DNA of 39,991 nt from Poseidonocella sp. HB161398 (lineage in GTDB: Bacteria; Pseudomonadota; Alphaproteobacteria; Rhodobacterales; Rhodobacteraceae), in NCBI RefSeq assembly GCF_005870025.1, contig NZ_VATA01000059.1, forward strand, positions 1-39,991, read 5' to 3'. Below the pieces are notes generated by a model. The model was not told the DNA's origin, did not search any database, and saw nothing but the letters and a program-made list of their open reading frames with translations. The position numbers and the translations under genes were made by a program. Shown piece after piece: positions 27,497 through 35,945 of this stretch (position 1 is its first letter; each line of letters opens with the position of its first letter).

Positions 27497-28708
27497 CTAG
27501 ACCCTTTCGATCACCGTCGCTGCCCCCATGCCGCTGGCAATGCAGAGCGTCGCCAGGCCGATTTCCTTGTCCTGCCGCTCCAGTTCGTCGAGGAGCGTGC
27601 CGATGATGATGGCGCCGGTCGCGCCCAGGGGATGCCCCATGGCGATGGCGCCGCCATTGACGTTGACCTTAGCAGGATCCGCACCGAAAGCCTGCATGAA
27701 TCTCAGGACAACTGCGGCAAATGCCTCGTTCACCTCGAAGAGGTCGATATCCGAAATCGCCATGCCGGTCTCGGCCAGGACCTTCTCGGTCACCGGCACC
27801 GGGCCCGTCAGCATGATCGTCGGATCGGTGCCGATCTTGGCGGTGTGGCGGATGCGCGCCCTGGGCACCAGCCCGTGCGCCTCGCCGAAGGCCTTCGAGC
27901 CGATCAGGACGGCCGCCGCGCCGTCGACAATGCCCGAGGAATTCCCGGCATGGTGGACATGCTCGATCCGCTCCAGATGCGGGTATTTCATGATCGCGAC
28001 CTGGTCGAAGCCCGGCATCACCTCGCCCATGTCCTTGAACGAGGCCTTCAGCGCGCCCAGCGTCTGCATGTCGGTCTCGGGGCGCATGTACTCGTCGCGG
28101 TCGAGGATGGTCAGCCCGTTCCGGTCGGTCACCGGCACCACCGAGCGGGCGAAGCGCCCGGCATCCCAGGCCGCCTTGGCGCGGCGCTGGCTCTCCACCG
28201 CCAGCGCGTCCGCGTCGTCGCGGGAGAAGCCGTATTCGGTGGCGATGATATCCGCCGCGATCCCCTGCGGCACGAAGTAATGCGCCATCGCCACGGTCGG
28301 ATCGACCGCCACCGCCGCGCCGTCCGAGCCCATCGGCACGCGGCCCATCATCTCCACCCCGCCGGCGACATAGGCCTGCCCCGCCCCGGCGCGGATCTGG
28401 TTGGCGGCAAGGTTCACCGCCTCCATGCCGCTGGCGCAGAAGCGGTTGATCGAGAGCCCCGGCACCTGGTCGGAGAACTCCGAGGCCAGCACCGCCGTGC
28501 GCGCCAGGCAGCCGCCCTGCTCGCCCACCTGGGTGACATTGCCCCAGATCACGTCCTCCACCGCCGTGGTCTCCAGGTTGTTGCGCGCCTTGATCGCGTC
28601 GAGCGTCAGGGCCGAGAGCCGCAGCGAGGTCACCTCGTGCAGCGCGCCGTCCTTGCGCCCCCTCCCGCGGGGCGTCCGGATGGCATCGTAGATATAGGCG
28701 TCGGTCAT
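27497..28708 (-). CDS. Acetyl-CoA C-acyltransferase (thiolase, beta-oxidation)
   Basis: The enzyme cleaves 3-ketoacyl-CoA with CoA to give acetyl-CoA, the last step of beta-oxidation. The 403-residue product has the acyl-accepting C91 (INRFCASGMEAV), H359 (GGAIAMGHPLGATGA) and C389 (TLCIASGMG). The sequence NEAFAAV near 327-333 completes the active-site set. It is the FadA/FadI-type partner of the FadJ protein made from the end of the same operon. ATG 28708 overlaps the GST stop as ATGA, so the two are translationally coupled. Confidence 0.95.
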   Translation of the reverse strand: MTDAYIYDAIRTPRGRGRKDGALHEVTSLRLSALTLDAIKARNNLETTAVEDVIWGNVTQVGEQGGCLARTAVLASEFSDQVPGLSINRFCASGMEAVNLAANQIRAGAGQAYVAGGVEMMGRVPMGSDGAAVAVDPTVAMAHYFVPQGIAADIIATEYGFSRDDADALAVESQRRAKAAWDAGRFARSVVPVTDRNGLTILDRDEYMRPETDMQTLGALKASFKDMGEVMPGFDQVAIMKYPHLERIEHVHHAGNSSGIVDGAAAVLIGSKAFGEAHGLVPRARIRHTAKIGTDPTIMLTGPVPVTEKVLAETGMAISDIDLFEVNEAFAAVVLRFMQAFGADPAKVNVNGGAIAMGHPLGATGAIIIGTLLDELERQDKEIGLATLCIASGMGAATVIERV

Positions 28709-29376
28709 TGTGTCACCGCTTCTTTGAGATATGTCTTGCGGACTTCCGGATGGGCCGGGGTCATCAGCTCGTAGGGATGCTTCCATCCCGGCAGGCCGGA
28801 GAGCCGCGACAGCCAGGCGTCGATCGCGGGCCAGGCGGTCCGCTCGAAGCCGAATTCCTCCGGGTAGTAGAGATAGCCGGCACAGGTCAGGTCGGCATTG
28901 GTCGGACCGCTCCCCACGATCCAGTCGCGCCCCTCGAGATGCTTGTCGAGGATGCGCAGCGCGTCGGTCATCCGCCCCTGCAGGAAGGCGATCACCTCGG
29001 GCACCCGCTTCTCCGCGGGCAGGAAGTTCATCTGGAACCGCACGATCCCGGCGATCGAGCTGAGCTTGTGGTTGTCCCAAAGCACCCAGCGCAGCACCTC
29101 GCGCGCCTCGTCGCGGGTCTCGCCGCCCAGCTTGCCGCTGAGCTCGGCCACCGCCTGCTGGATCACCCCCGACTGGCTCAGATGCAGATCCCCGCCATCG
29201 GTCAGGACCGGCGCCTCGCCCATCTCGTTGACCTCCGAGCGGTAGGCGTCGCCGCGGGTCTCGCCCTTGAAGAAATCGACGAAGACCGGTTCCCAGGCAA
29301 GGCCCGACAGCTGCAGCGACAGGGCCGCCTTGTAGGAATGGCCGCTTTCGCCGAAGCAGTAGAGTTTCAGGGTCAT
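28705..29376 (-). CDS. Glutathione S-transferase family protein
   Basis: The 223-residue product has an N-terminal thioredoxin-like domain (1-80) with CFGESGHSYKAAL near residue 7, the cis-Pro in GEAPVLTD, and QSGVIQQ for glutathione binding. A helical C-terminal domain contains LRILDKHLEGRDWIVGSGPTNADLTCAGYL, including the conserved N-capping box. Its substrate is unknown. It is the first gene of the six-gene beta-oxidation operon and overlaps the thiolase gene by 4 bases. GST-thiolase-FadJ clustering is common in Rhodobacteraceae; the reason is not established. The promoter lies in the repeat-containing gap upstream. Confidence 0.9.
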   Translation of the reverse strand: MTLKLYCFGESGHSYKAALSLQLSGLAWEPVFVDFFKGETRGDAYRSEVNEMGEAPVLTDGGDLHLSQSGVIQQAVAELSGKLGGETRDEAREVLRWVLWDNHKLSSIAGIVRFQMNFLPAEKRVPEVIAFLQGRMTDALRILDKHLEGRDWIVGSGPTNADLTCAGYLYYPEEFGFERTAWPAIDAWLSRLSGLPGWKHPYELMTPAHPEVRKTYLKEAVTQ

Positions 29377-29502
29377 GGCATCCTCCGGTCCCGTCCGTCG
29401 GGGCCACGCTAGCGCCAGGCGGCGTTGGCTTGGAAGGGAAATTTCCGTGAGCCGGGGCGGAACGTTGCGTTCCCGCCGGAGGCCGCGAGCGCGACGCGGC
29501 GT

Positions 29503-29647
29503 CGTGCGGGCGGGCGCGCGCCGGGCGGTTTCGTGCGGGCTGGCACACGCGGGCGAGGGTCGTGCGGGCTGGCGCGCTCAGGCGGGGTTCGCGCGGGCTG
29601 GCGTGCGCAGGCAGGCACTGCGCGGGCGGGTGTCGTGCGGGCGGGAT
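29503..29647. repeat. 29-bp tandem repeat, four units plus a decayed fifth
   Basis: Units begin at 29503, 29532, 29561 and 29590, each 29 bases long and opening with CGTGCGGGCTGGC or a one- to two-base variant (CGTGCGGGCGGGC in the first, CGCGCGGGCTGGC in the fourth). The second half of the unit is more variable. A fifth, degenerate unit runs to about 29647. Because 29 is not a multiple of 3, the repeat shifts frame and is unlikely to be protein-coding. Confidence 0.75.
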
Positions 29648-29776
29648 CCGGCCGGATGTCCTGCGGTGGCGTGGTCCCGGGCGCGACGCGCCCGGCCCTG
29701 TCGGCAGAGCGGCCCGGTCCGGCACCGCGCGGCATCCGGCCGGCCCGGCCCGCAGCGCCATCTGGCGCGAACTTGG

Positions 29777-29791
29777 TTAACGAATCGTTTA
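29777..29791 (+). promoter_or_regulatory. CtrA-like site (TTAA-N7-TTTA)
   Basis: TTAA-CGAATCG-TTTA differs by one base from the alphaproteobacterial CtrA consensus TTAA-N7-TTAA. It lies 91 bases upstream of the FUSC-like gene start, in an AT-rich island inside GC-rich DNA. In GC-rich genomes such words are rare by chance, but CtrA control here is not shown. Confidence 0.3.
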
Positions 29792-29881
29792 GCCCGCCGC
29801 GGCGGCGGGCGCGCGGGCATTGCCGCAGCGTCCGCGCCATGGCATAGCCGCCCCGACCCCTCCCCAGCGCAGCGCACCGAC

Positions 29882-30835
29882 ATGCCCTCCCAAGACACGC
29901 CGCCCCCCAGGCCGAAGCTGCTCGGCTGGCCCACCGTCATCGGCATCGCCGTCACCGCGGTCACGGCCTGCATAGCGGGCTACCTGGCCTTCGGCGCCAT
30001 CGCCGTCCCCGCCCTGGCCGGCGGCGTGCTGCTCGGCATGGCCGGGACGATGCTCGGCAGCAGCGGGCGCGCCGCGGCGGGCGGGATCCTGGTGCTGGCG
30101 CTGATGCTGCTGCACCTGGCCCTGCCCGCCATCGACATCCGCCTGGTCGCTCTGGCGCTGCCGGCCGCGGCCGGATGGGAGACCGCGCGCCGCGGCGGGC
30201 GCGCCTTCACCCTGGCACTGATGTCCATGGGGCTCCTCGTTGCGACCCACCGGGCGGGCGCGGCGGCCACCCTGTCGCTGCCGCTCTATGCCGCCGGGCT
30301 GGCCTACGGGCTGGGCTGCGCGCGGCTTTTGAAGCTGCAGGACTGGCCCGCCGTCCCGGCCGAGGGGCTGCATGGCGGGCTGCGCCACGGGCTCTTCCTG
30401 GCGATCGGCCTGGCGCTGGCGGTCTCGCTGGCCGGGCACCTGCGCTCGGCGCATTCGATCTGGATCGTTCAGTTCTTCGTGATGCGCGGGCTGGCGCCGG
30501 GGCACATGGCGCTGCCCTCGGCACTGAAATTCGCGGCCGGAGTGCTGGCCGGGACCGCCGCGGCGATCCTGCTGGAGATGGCCGGGCTGAGCCGCCCGCC
30601 GGTCTCCTACGCGATCGCGCTCGCGGCCTTGCTGGCGGGGCTGCGCAGCATGCCCTCGGGGCCGCCCTGGACCCCCGCGGCGCTGACAGTCGGGCTCCTC
30701 CTGATGACCGCGCCGACCCCCGGAGCGGCGGTCTTCCGCGGCGAGGCCGCGCTGATGGCGGCGGGGCTGGCGATCGCCCTGGCCACCCTGCTGGGACGGC
30801 TGATCCGCAACCCCGGACCGCCACGCGGGCAATAG
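29882..30835 (+). CDS. Integral membrane protein, FUSC-like
   Basis: The 317-residue product is almost entirely hydrophobic, with about ten predicted helices after a short polar N terminus (MPSQDTPPPRPKLLGWP). A central segment, LRSAHSIWIVQFFVMRGLAP (about residues 183-202), then a conserved-looking Lys-Phe-Ala-Ala-Gly helix (ALKFAAGVLAGTAAAILLEM), resembles the repeat of the FUSC/aromatic-acid-exporter superfamily. No large cytosolic domain is present, so it would be a half-size member. ATG 29882 was chosen as the first Met before the hydrophobic core. The downstream M48-like gene follows after 59 bases on the same strand and may be co-transcribed. Function is uncertain. Confidence 0.65.
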   Translation: MPSQDTPPPRPKLLGWPTVIGIAVTAVTACIAGYLAFGAIAVPALAGGVLLGMAGTMLGSSGRAAAGGILVLALMLLHLALPAIDIRLVALALPAAAGWETARRGGRAFTLALMSMGLLVATHRAGAAATLSLPLYAAGLAYGLGCARLLKLQDWPAVPAEGLHGGLRHGLFLAIGLALAVSLAGHLRSAHSIWIVQFFVMRGLAPGHMALPSALKFAAGVLAGTAAAILLEMAGLSRPPVSYAIALAALLAGLRSMPSGPPWTPAALTVGLLLMTAPTPGAAVFRGEAALMAAGLAIALATLLGRLIRNPGPPRGQ

Positions 30836-30894
30836 ACGAACGCTGCGGCATCGGCTAAGCGTAGGAAAACGGCAAGGACGAGCAGTACCGGCCC

Positions 30895-31905
30895 ATGACC
30901 GCCCTTACGCAGTACCAGCGGCTCGAGGCCGCCGGGGTCTGGCATGAAAGCCCCGACAGCCAGCGCAAGGACGTGTTCGTCTCGCTGGGCGAGGCCACGC
31001 TTGTCATTTCCGACCGTTCCGCCGCGCTGACCCACTGGTCGCTGGCCGCGATCCGGCGCGTCGCGCCCGGCAACGATCCGGCCATCTATGCCCCCGGCCC
31101 CGAGGATGACGAGCGGCTGGAGCTGACCGATCCCGACATGATCGCCGCCATCGACACGGTGCGCCGCGCGGTGGCGCGCAGCCAGCCGCATCGCGGCACG
31201 CTGCGCCTGGTGATGACCGTCGGCATCTTCGCCGCCGCCTTCGCCGCCGCGGTGATGTGGCTGCCCGGCGCGCTGGTCCAGCACACGGCCGAGGCGCTGC
31301 CCGAGGCGACGCGCCAGGATATCGGCCGCCGCATGGTGATCGCGCTCGAACCCTATTCCGGGCGCCCCTGCCGCGACATCGCCGGGCGCAACGCGCTCGG
31401 AAAGCTGCAGAAGCGGCTCTTCGGCGACGCGCCCTGGGAGCTCAGGGTGCTGGAGAACGGCACCGACGTGAAGGCGCTGCCCGGCGGCATCCTGGTGATC
31501 GGCGGCGGGCTCCTCTCCGAGGAGGACTCCCCCGACGTGGTCGCGGGCCATCTGCTGGCCGCCGCGACGCTCTCGACCGAGCAGGATCCGATGCTGTGGT
31601 TCCTGGAGATGGCCGGCTCCTGGCACACGTTCCGCCTGCTGACCACCGGTCAGGTCCCGCAGGAGCTGATGGGCCAGGCCGCAGACGCGCTGGCGCTCGG
31701 CCAGGTGCCCGCGCTTTCCGATCCCGCGCCGCTGCTGGCGCGCTTCACCGAGGCGCAGCTTTCCTCGCGGCCCTACGGGCTCGGCGCGCTGCCCGGCGGC
31801 GGCGCCTGGATCGAGATGATCGAGGACGATCCCTATCCGCAGGGCACGCCGGTTCCGGTGCTCAGCGATGCCGACTGGCTGCGGCTGCAGTCGATCTGCG
31901 GCTGA
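30895..31905 (+). CDS. Membrane-anchored M48-metallopeptidase-like protein with lost zinc motif
   Basis: The 336-residue product has a cytosolic N-terminal part (1-100), one membrane helix (about 102-125) and a C-terminal domain resembling M48 peptidases. The segment VKALPGGILVIGGGLLSEED (192-211) matches the strand-turn before the active site (typically vnAfalPGG-I-v--gLL). The following helix, VVAGHLLAAA (215-224), sits where HExxH should be. It reads H219-L-L-A-A, so the catalytic Glu and second His are missing. It is therefore predicted to be a non-catalytic relative. It shares orientation with the preceding membrane-protein gene. Role unknown. Confidence 0.7.
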   Translation: MTALTQYQRLEAAGVWHESPDSQRKDVFVSLGEATLVISDRSAALTHWSLAAIRRVAPGNDPAIYAPGPEDDERLELTDPDMIAAIDTVRRAVARSQPHRGTLRLVMTVGIFAAAFAAAVMWLPGALVQHTAEALPEATRQDIGRRMVIALEPYSGRPCRDIAGRNALGKLQKRLFGDAPWELRVLENGTDVKALPGGILVIGGGLLSEEDSPDVVAGHLLAAATLSTEQDPMLWFLEMAGSWHTFRLLTTGQVPQELMGQAADALALGQVPALSDPAPLLARFTEAQLSSRPYGLGALPGGGAWIEMIEDDPYPQGTPVPVLSDADWLRLQSICG

Positions 31906-31915
31906 GCCCCGCGCC

Positions 31916-32437
31916 TCAGCGCCGGTCCCAGACGAAAGCGTCGCGGAATCCCAGCCGCCGCACCTCGGCCATTGCCGCCGAGGCCGCCTCCGGATCGGCG
32001 AAGGGCCCGGCATAGATCACCCGCAGCGCGCCGTCATAGCGCGGAAAGTCCTGGCGCAGGGCCGAAAGCCCGCTGCCGCGCAGCCAGATCACCGCCTGGG
32101 CGGCATTCTCCATCTCGCGGAAGGCGGCCACCTGGATGTAGATCCCCGGCACCGGGAATTGCGGCGAGCGCGCCCGCGAGGGCCGCGCCTCTTGCGAACC
32201 GTCGGCCGCGGCGGCCACCGGCGGCGGCGCCTCCTCCAGCGAGGCGCAGAGCTGCGCGCCCTGCGGGCCGATCATCATCGCCCAGTAGGGCGCGCCGCCG
32301 ATCTCCAGCTTGCGCCAGGCGCAGCCCGCCGCATCCAGATAGCTGCCATCGGGGCCCGGCTGCGCCTCCGGGGCGGGCTCCGCCCATCCCGGCGCCGCGG
32401 CCAGCGCCAGCAGTCCGGCGAGCCGTGCCGCGCTCAT
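31916..32437 (-). CDS. SPOR-domain exported protein
   Basis: The 173-residue product has a signal peptide (MSAARLAGLLALAAAPGWAE) and a linker. A C-terminal SPOR domain (about 97-173) runs from VPGIYIQVAAFREMENAAQA to YAGPFADPEAASAAMAEVRR and FRDAFV. SPOR domains bind denuded septal peptidoglycan, so the protein is expected in the periplasm at the division site. ATG 32437 overlaps the add stop as ATGA, making it the last gene of the nucleoside salvage operon, an odd partner. A signal peptide followed by a Cys-containing segment (DAAGCAWRK) does not form a lipobox. Confidence 0.85.
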   Translation of the reverse strand: MSAARLAGLLALAAAPGWAEPAPEAQPGPDGSYLDAAGCAWRKLEIGGAPYWAMMIGPQGAQLCASLEEAPPPVAAAADGSQEARPSRARSPQFPVPGIYIQVAAFREMENAAQAVIWLRGSGLSALRQDFPRYDGALRVIYAGPFADPEAASAAMAEVRRLGFRDAFVWDRR

Positions 32438-33429
32438 GCCGCCTGCCCCGCCGCCGCGCCGAGCCGCTCCAGCACGCGCTCGCGGGTGGCCGCGTCGCAG
32501 AAGGCCGCCTCCGCCGCCACGCGGTTCAGCCCGGCAAAGACCTCCTCGTCCCAGCCGAAGGCGCGGTTCAACTGCTCGTACTCGCCCGAGAGCGTGGTGT
32601 GGAAAAAGGGCGGATCGTCGGTCGAGACCGTGACCTTCACCCCGCGCTCCCAGAGCTGGCAGACCGGGTGGCGGTCCCATTTCGGATAGAGGCCGAGCGC
32701 GATGTTCGAGCCCGGGCAGACCTCCAGCACGATGCCGTCCTCGGCCAGCCGGTCGACCAGCGCCAGATCTTCGATCGCACGCACGCCATGGCCGATCCGC
32801 GAGACGCGCAGATCCTCGACCGCCTCCTTCACCGAGACCGGCCCGCCCCATTCGCCGGCATGCGCGGTCAGGCCCAGCCCGGCCTCGCGCGCGAGGTCGA
32901 AGCTCCAGGCGAAATCCTTCGGCCGACCCATCATCTCGTTGCCCGCGATGCCGTAGCCGGTGACGAAATCGCCCATCGTCTCGGCGGCGCAGAGCGCGGC
33001 GCGCTTGGCCTTTTCGGGGCCGAAATGGCGGATGCAGGTGACCACCCCGCGCAGGATCGGGCCGCCCTGCGCCTCGACGGCCAGCGCCGCCTCCTGCATC
33101 GCCGCCACGTAGTCGCGCCAGGCGGAGACATCGCCGCCGCCGCAGAAATCCGGGCTGAGGAAGGTCTCGGCATAGACGACGCCCTGCTCCGCCAGCTCGG
33201 CGGTGACGGCCGTCACCAGGCGGGCATAGTCCTCCGGCGTCTTCAGCACCGAGGTCGCCGCCTCGTAGACCTGCAGGAAATGCGGGAAGTCGTCATAGGC
33301 GTAATGGCCCCGCTCGTCGAAGACGCCGGAGATGTCGGCATGCTTCTCCTTCGCCAGCCCGGCGATGAAGGCGGGCGGCGCCGCGCCCTCCAGATGGAGG
33401 TGCAGCTCGGTCTTGGGGATGGATTTCAT
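32434..33429 (-). CDS. add: Adenosine deaminase
   Basis: The enzyme deaminates adenosine or deoxyadenosine to (deoxy)inosine. The 331-residue product has the zinc ligands H10 and H12 (ELHLHLEGA), H190 (LTAHAGE, with catalytic E193), the catalytic H214 (RIGHGVRA) and D271 with neighbouring D272 (STDDPP). The length fits bacterial Add. Related adenine deaminases share these residues, so base rather than nucleoside specificity cannot be wholly excluded, but the operon favours the nucleoside. ATG 33429 overlaps the deoB stop as ATGA; the 3' end overlaps the SPOR gene in the same way. Confidence 0.92.
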   Translation of the reverse strand: MKSIPKTELHLHLEGAAPPAFIAGLAKEKHADISGVFDERGHYAYDDFPHFLQVYEAATSVLKTPEDYARLVTAVTAELAEQGVVYAETFLSPDFCGGGDVSAWRDYVAAMQEAALAVEAQGGPILRGVVTCIRHFGPEKAKRAALCAAETMGDFVTGYGIAGNEMMGRPKDFAWSFDLAREAGLGLTAHAGEWGGPVSVKEAVEDLRVSRIGHGVRAIEDLALVDRLAEDGIVLEVCPGSNIALGLYPKWDRHPVCQLWERGVKVTVSTDDPPFFHTTLSGEYEQLNRAFGWDEEVFAGLNRVAAEAAFCDAATRERVLERLGAAAGQAA

Positions 33430-34634
33430 GTCAGCGGCGTTCCGGGTCCGGTTTCGGGCAGGCCGAGATGGCAGGCGACCGTCGCGGCGACATCGGCGAA
33501 GGCGCAGAGGCCGCGCCCGCCGGGCGCCAGCCCGGTGCCCAGCACCGGCACGCGCTCGCGGGTGTGGTCGGTGCCCGGCCAGGTCGGGTCGTTGCCATGA
33601 TCGGCGGTGAAGAGGATGAGGTCGTCCGGGCGCAGCGCCGCCAGCAGCCGCGGCAGCTGCGCGTCGAACCATTCCAGCGCTCGGGCATAGCCCGCGACAT
33701 TGCGGCGATGGCCCCAGAGGCTGTCGAACTCGACGAAATTCGCGAAGACCAGGCTGCCCTCGGGCGCCTCGCGGATCTCCGCCAGCAGATGCTCCATCAG
33801 CTCGGCATCGCTGCCCTTGCGGACCGAAGAGATGCCCGAGCCCGCGAAGATGTCGCGGATCTTGCCGACCGCGCGGACCTCGCGCCCCGCATCTTCGGCC
33901 CAGTTGCACAGCGTCGGGCCGGGCGGCGTCAGCGCGTAGTCGCGGCGGTTGGTGGTGCGGGCGAAGCCCGTCCCGGGGCTGCCGAGGAAGGGGCGCGCGA
34001 TGACGCGGCCGACGCGCTTTTCATGCAGATGCGGCGCCAGCCGCTCGCAGAGATCGAGCAGCCGGCCGAGCCCGAAGCTCTCTTCATGCGCGGCGATCTG
34101 GAAGACGCTGTCGACCGAGGTATAGCAGATCGGCCAGCCGGTCCGCATATGCTCCGCCCCGTAGCGCTCCAGCACCTCCGTGCCCGAGCCGTGGCGGTTG
34201 CAGAGCGTGCCCTCCACCCCGGCGATCTCGCGCACCAGCGCCAGATCCTCCGGCGGGAAGGACGGGTCGGCATCGGGGTAATAGGTCCAGTCGAAGGGCA
34301 CCGGCAGCCCGGCCAGCTCCCAGTGGCCCGAGGGCGTGTCCTTGCCCTTGCTGGTCTCGGTCGCCGCCGCCCAGAAGGCGGCCGGATCCGGCGCGGGCCA
34401 GTGATCCGTGCCCGCCGCCGCCGCCCCGGTCGCCAGCCGCATCGCCTCGCCGAGCCCCAGCCGCGCCAGGTTGGGCAGCGCCAGCGGGCCCGAGCGCCCG
34501 TCCTCCGCCGCCCCGGCCACGCAGGCCGCCGCGATATGGCCCAGCGTGTCCGATCCCAGATCGCCATAGGCCTCCGCATCCGGCGCGCCGCCGCAGCCGA
34601 CGCTGTCCATCACCACCAGCACGGCACGTGTCAC
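33426..34634 (-). CDS. deoB: Phosphopentomutase
   Basis: The enzyme interconverts (deoxy)ribose 1-phosphate and 5-phosphate, passing the sugar released by nucleoside phosphorolysis into central metabolism. The 402-residue product of the alkaline-phosphatase superfamily has metal-binding D10 (VVMDSVGCGG), the phosphorylated T100 in KGKDTPSGHWE, and the distal metal site FTADHGNDPTWPGTDHTRE near 345-363. The GTG start at 34634 has GGGAGG 8 bases upstream and overlaps the deoA stop as GTGA. It is the third gene of cdd-deoA-deoB-add. Confidence 0.95.
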   Translation of the reverse strand: MTRAVLVVMDSVGCGGAPDAEAYGDLGSDTLGHIAAACVAGAAEDGRSGPLALPNLARLGLGEAMRLATGAAAAGTDHWPAPDPAAFWAAATETSKGKDTPSGHWELAGLPVPFDWTYYPDADPSFPPEDLALVREIAGVEGTLCNRHGSGTEVLERYGAEHMRTGWPICYTSVDSVFQIAAHEESFGLGRLLDLCERLAPHLHEKRVGRVIARPFLGSPGTGFARTTNRRDYALTPPGPTLCNWAEDAGREVRAVGKIRDIFAGSGISSVRKGSDAELMEHLLAEIREAPEGSLVFANFVEFDSLWGHRRNVAGYARALEWFDAQLPRLLAALRPDDLILFTADHGNDPTWPGTDHTRERVPVLGTGLAPGGRGLCAFADVAATVACHLGLPETGPGTPLT

Positions 34635-35941
34635 GGGTCGATCCTCCCATGGATCATCGGCGGCAGGATCGCCTCCTCGCCGACCACCATGGCGCGGCGC
34701 AGCACCGACGCCGCCTCGGTCGCGGCGGCATTGTCGGCGGCATGGACCATCGCCAGCGGCCGGAACTGGTCGACCCGCTCGCCGAGCGAGGCGACTTTCG
34801 ACAGCCCCACGGAATGGTCGATCTCGTCCCCGGGCCGCCGCCGCCCGCCGCCGAGCCGCACCACCAGCTCGCCCAGCGCGACGCCGTCGATGCCGCTGAC
34901 CACGCCCGGCTCCTCGGGGAAGACCGCGCGGACCACCTTCGCCTCGGGCAGGTAGCCGGCGAAGCTGCCGTCGAGCACGTCGATCGGGCCGCCGAGCTCG
35001 GCCACCATATGGGCGAACTTGTCCGCCGCCTTGCCCGAGGTCAGCAGCTTCAGCGCGGCGCGCCCGCCCTCCTCGGCGGTCGGATAGAGACCGGCCAGCG
35101 CCGCCAGCTCGCCCGCCAGCGCCAGCGTCATCTTGCACAGCCGCTGCTCGGGTTTGGGATCGGTCAGCACGCGGTGCACCTCGACCAGCTCGACCGCGTT
35201 GCCGACCGCCGGGCAGACCGGCTGGTTCATGTCGGTGATCAGCGCCCGCGTCCGGCAGCCCGCCGCCTGCGCCACCTCCACCAGCCCGCGCGCCAGCGAC
35301 TCCGCCTCCTCGCGGTTCTTCATGAAGGCGCCGGTGCCGCCCTTGACGTCGAGCACCAGCGCCTCGGCCCCGGCGGCGAGCTTCTTCGACAGGATCGAGG
35401 CGATGATCAGCGGCTGGCTCTCCACCGTCGAGGTGTGGTCGCGCAGCGCGTAGAGCTTGCGGTCGGCCGGAGCGATCTTCGGGCTGGCGGCGACGATGGC
35501 GCAGCCGATCCGCCCGACGATGCGCTTGAGCTTCGCCGTGTCGATCTCGGTGCGCACGCCGTGGAAGGTCTCGAGCTTGTCGAGCGTGCCGCCGGTATGG
35601 CCGAGCCCCCGCCCCGAGAGCATCGGCACGTAGCAGCCCATCGCCGCCAGAACCGGCGCGAGAACCAGCGAGACGGCATCGCCGATCCCGCCGGTGGAAT
35701 GCTTGTCGAGCACCGGCCCCGGCAGATCCCAGTCGAGCACCTCGCCGGAATCCCGCATCGCGCGGGTCAGCGCCGCAGTCTCGTCCGCGGAGAGCCCGCC
35801 CTTGCAGATGCCCATGGCGAAGGCCGCGCCCTGCGCGTCGGTGACCTCGCCCGAGGCGAGCCCCTTGGCAAAGCTGCGCAGATCCGTCTCGGTCAGCCGG
35901 TCGCCCTGGCGCACCCGGGCGAGGAACTGGCGCGCCTGCAT
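34631..35941 (-). CDS. deoA: Thymidine phosphorylase
   Basis: The enzyme cleaves thymidine (and deoxyuridine) with phosphate to base and deoxyribose 1-phosphate. The 436-residue product has the phosphate-binding KHSTGGIGD at 80-88 and the family signature SGRGLGHTGGTLDKLE at 109-124. A glycine-rich lid (DVKGGTGAFMKNREEA, near 195-210) and the C-terminal all-beta domain complete the fold. The length is that of E. coli DeoA. It starts 4 bases after the cdd stop; the deoB start overlaps its stop. Its product is the DeoB substrate. Confidence 0.95.
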   Translation of the reverse strand: MQARQFLARVRQGDRLTETDLRSFAKGLASGEVTDAQGAAFAMGICKGGLSADETAALTRAMRDSGEVLDWDLPGPVLDKHSTGGIGDAVSLVLAPVLAAMGCYVPMLSGRGLGHTGGTLDKLETFHGVRTEIDTAKLKRIVGRIGCAIVAASPKIAPADRKLYALRDHTSTVESQPLIIASILSKKLAAGAEALVLDVKGGTGAFMKNREEAESLARGLVEVAQAAGCRTRALITDMNQPVCPAVGNAVELVEVHRVLTDPKPEQRLCKMTLALAGELAALAGLYPTAEEGGRAALKLLTSGKAADKFAHMVAELGGPIDVLDGSFAGYLPEAKVVRAVFPEEPGVVSGIDGVALGELVVRLGGGRRRPGDEIDHSVGLSKVASLGERVDQFRPLAMVHAADNAAATEAASVLRRAMVVGEEAILPPMIHGRIDP

Positions 35942-35945
35942 GCGC

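Larger units (their letters stand above)
29377..29881. other. 505-bp divergent intergenic region with minisatellite
   Basis: The gap separates the GST operon (minus) from the FUSC-like gene (plus). It contains a 29-bp tandem repeat and, near its right end, the only clearly AT-rich word in the region. Open frames cross it on both strands, but their products are Arg/Gly/Ala-rich, follow the repeat and look non-coding. Confidence 0.6.

Noticed and set aside
29503-29618. A CRISPR array
   Set aside because: The 29-base units are contiguous with no unique spacers, and no cas genes are present.
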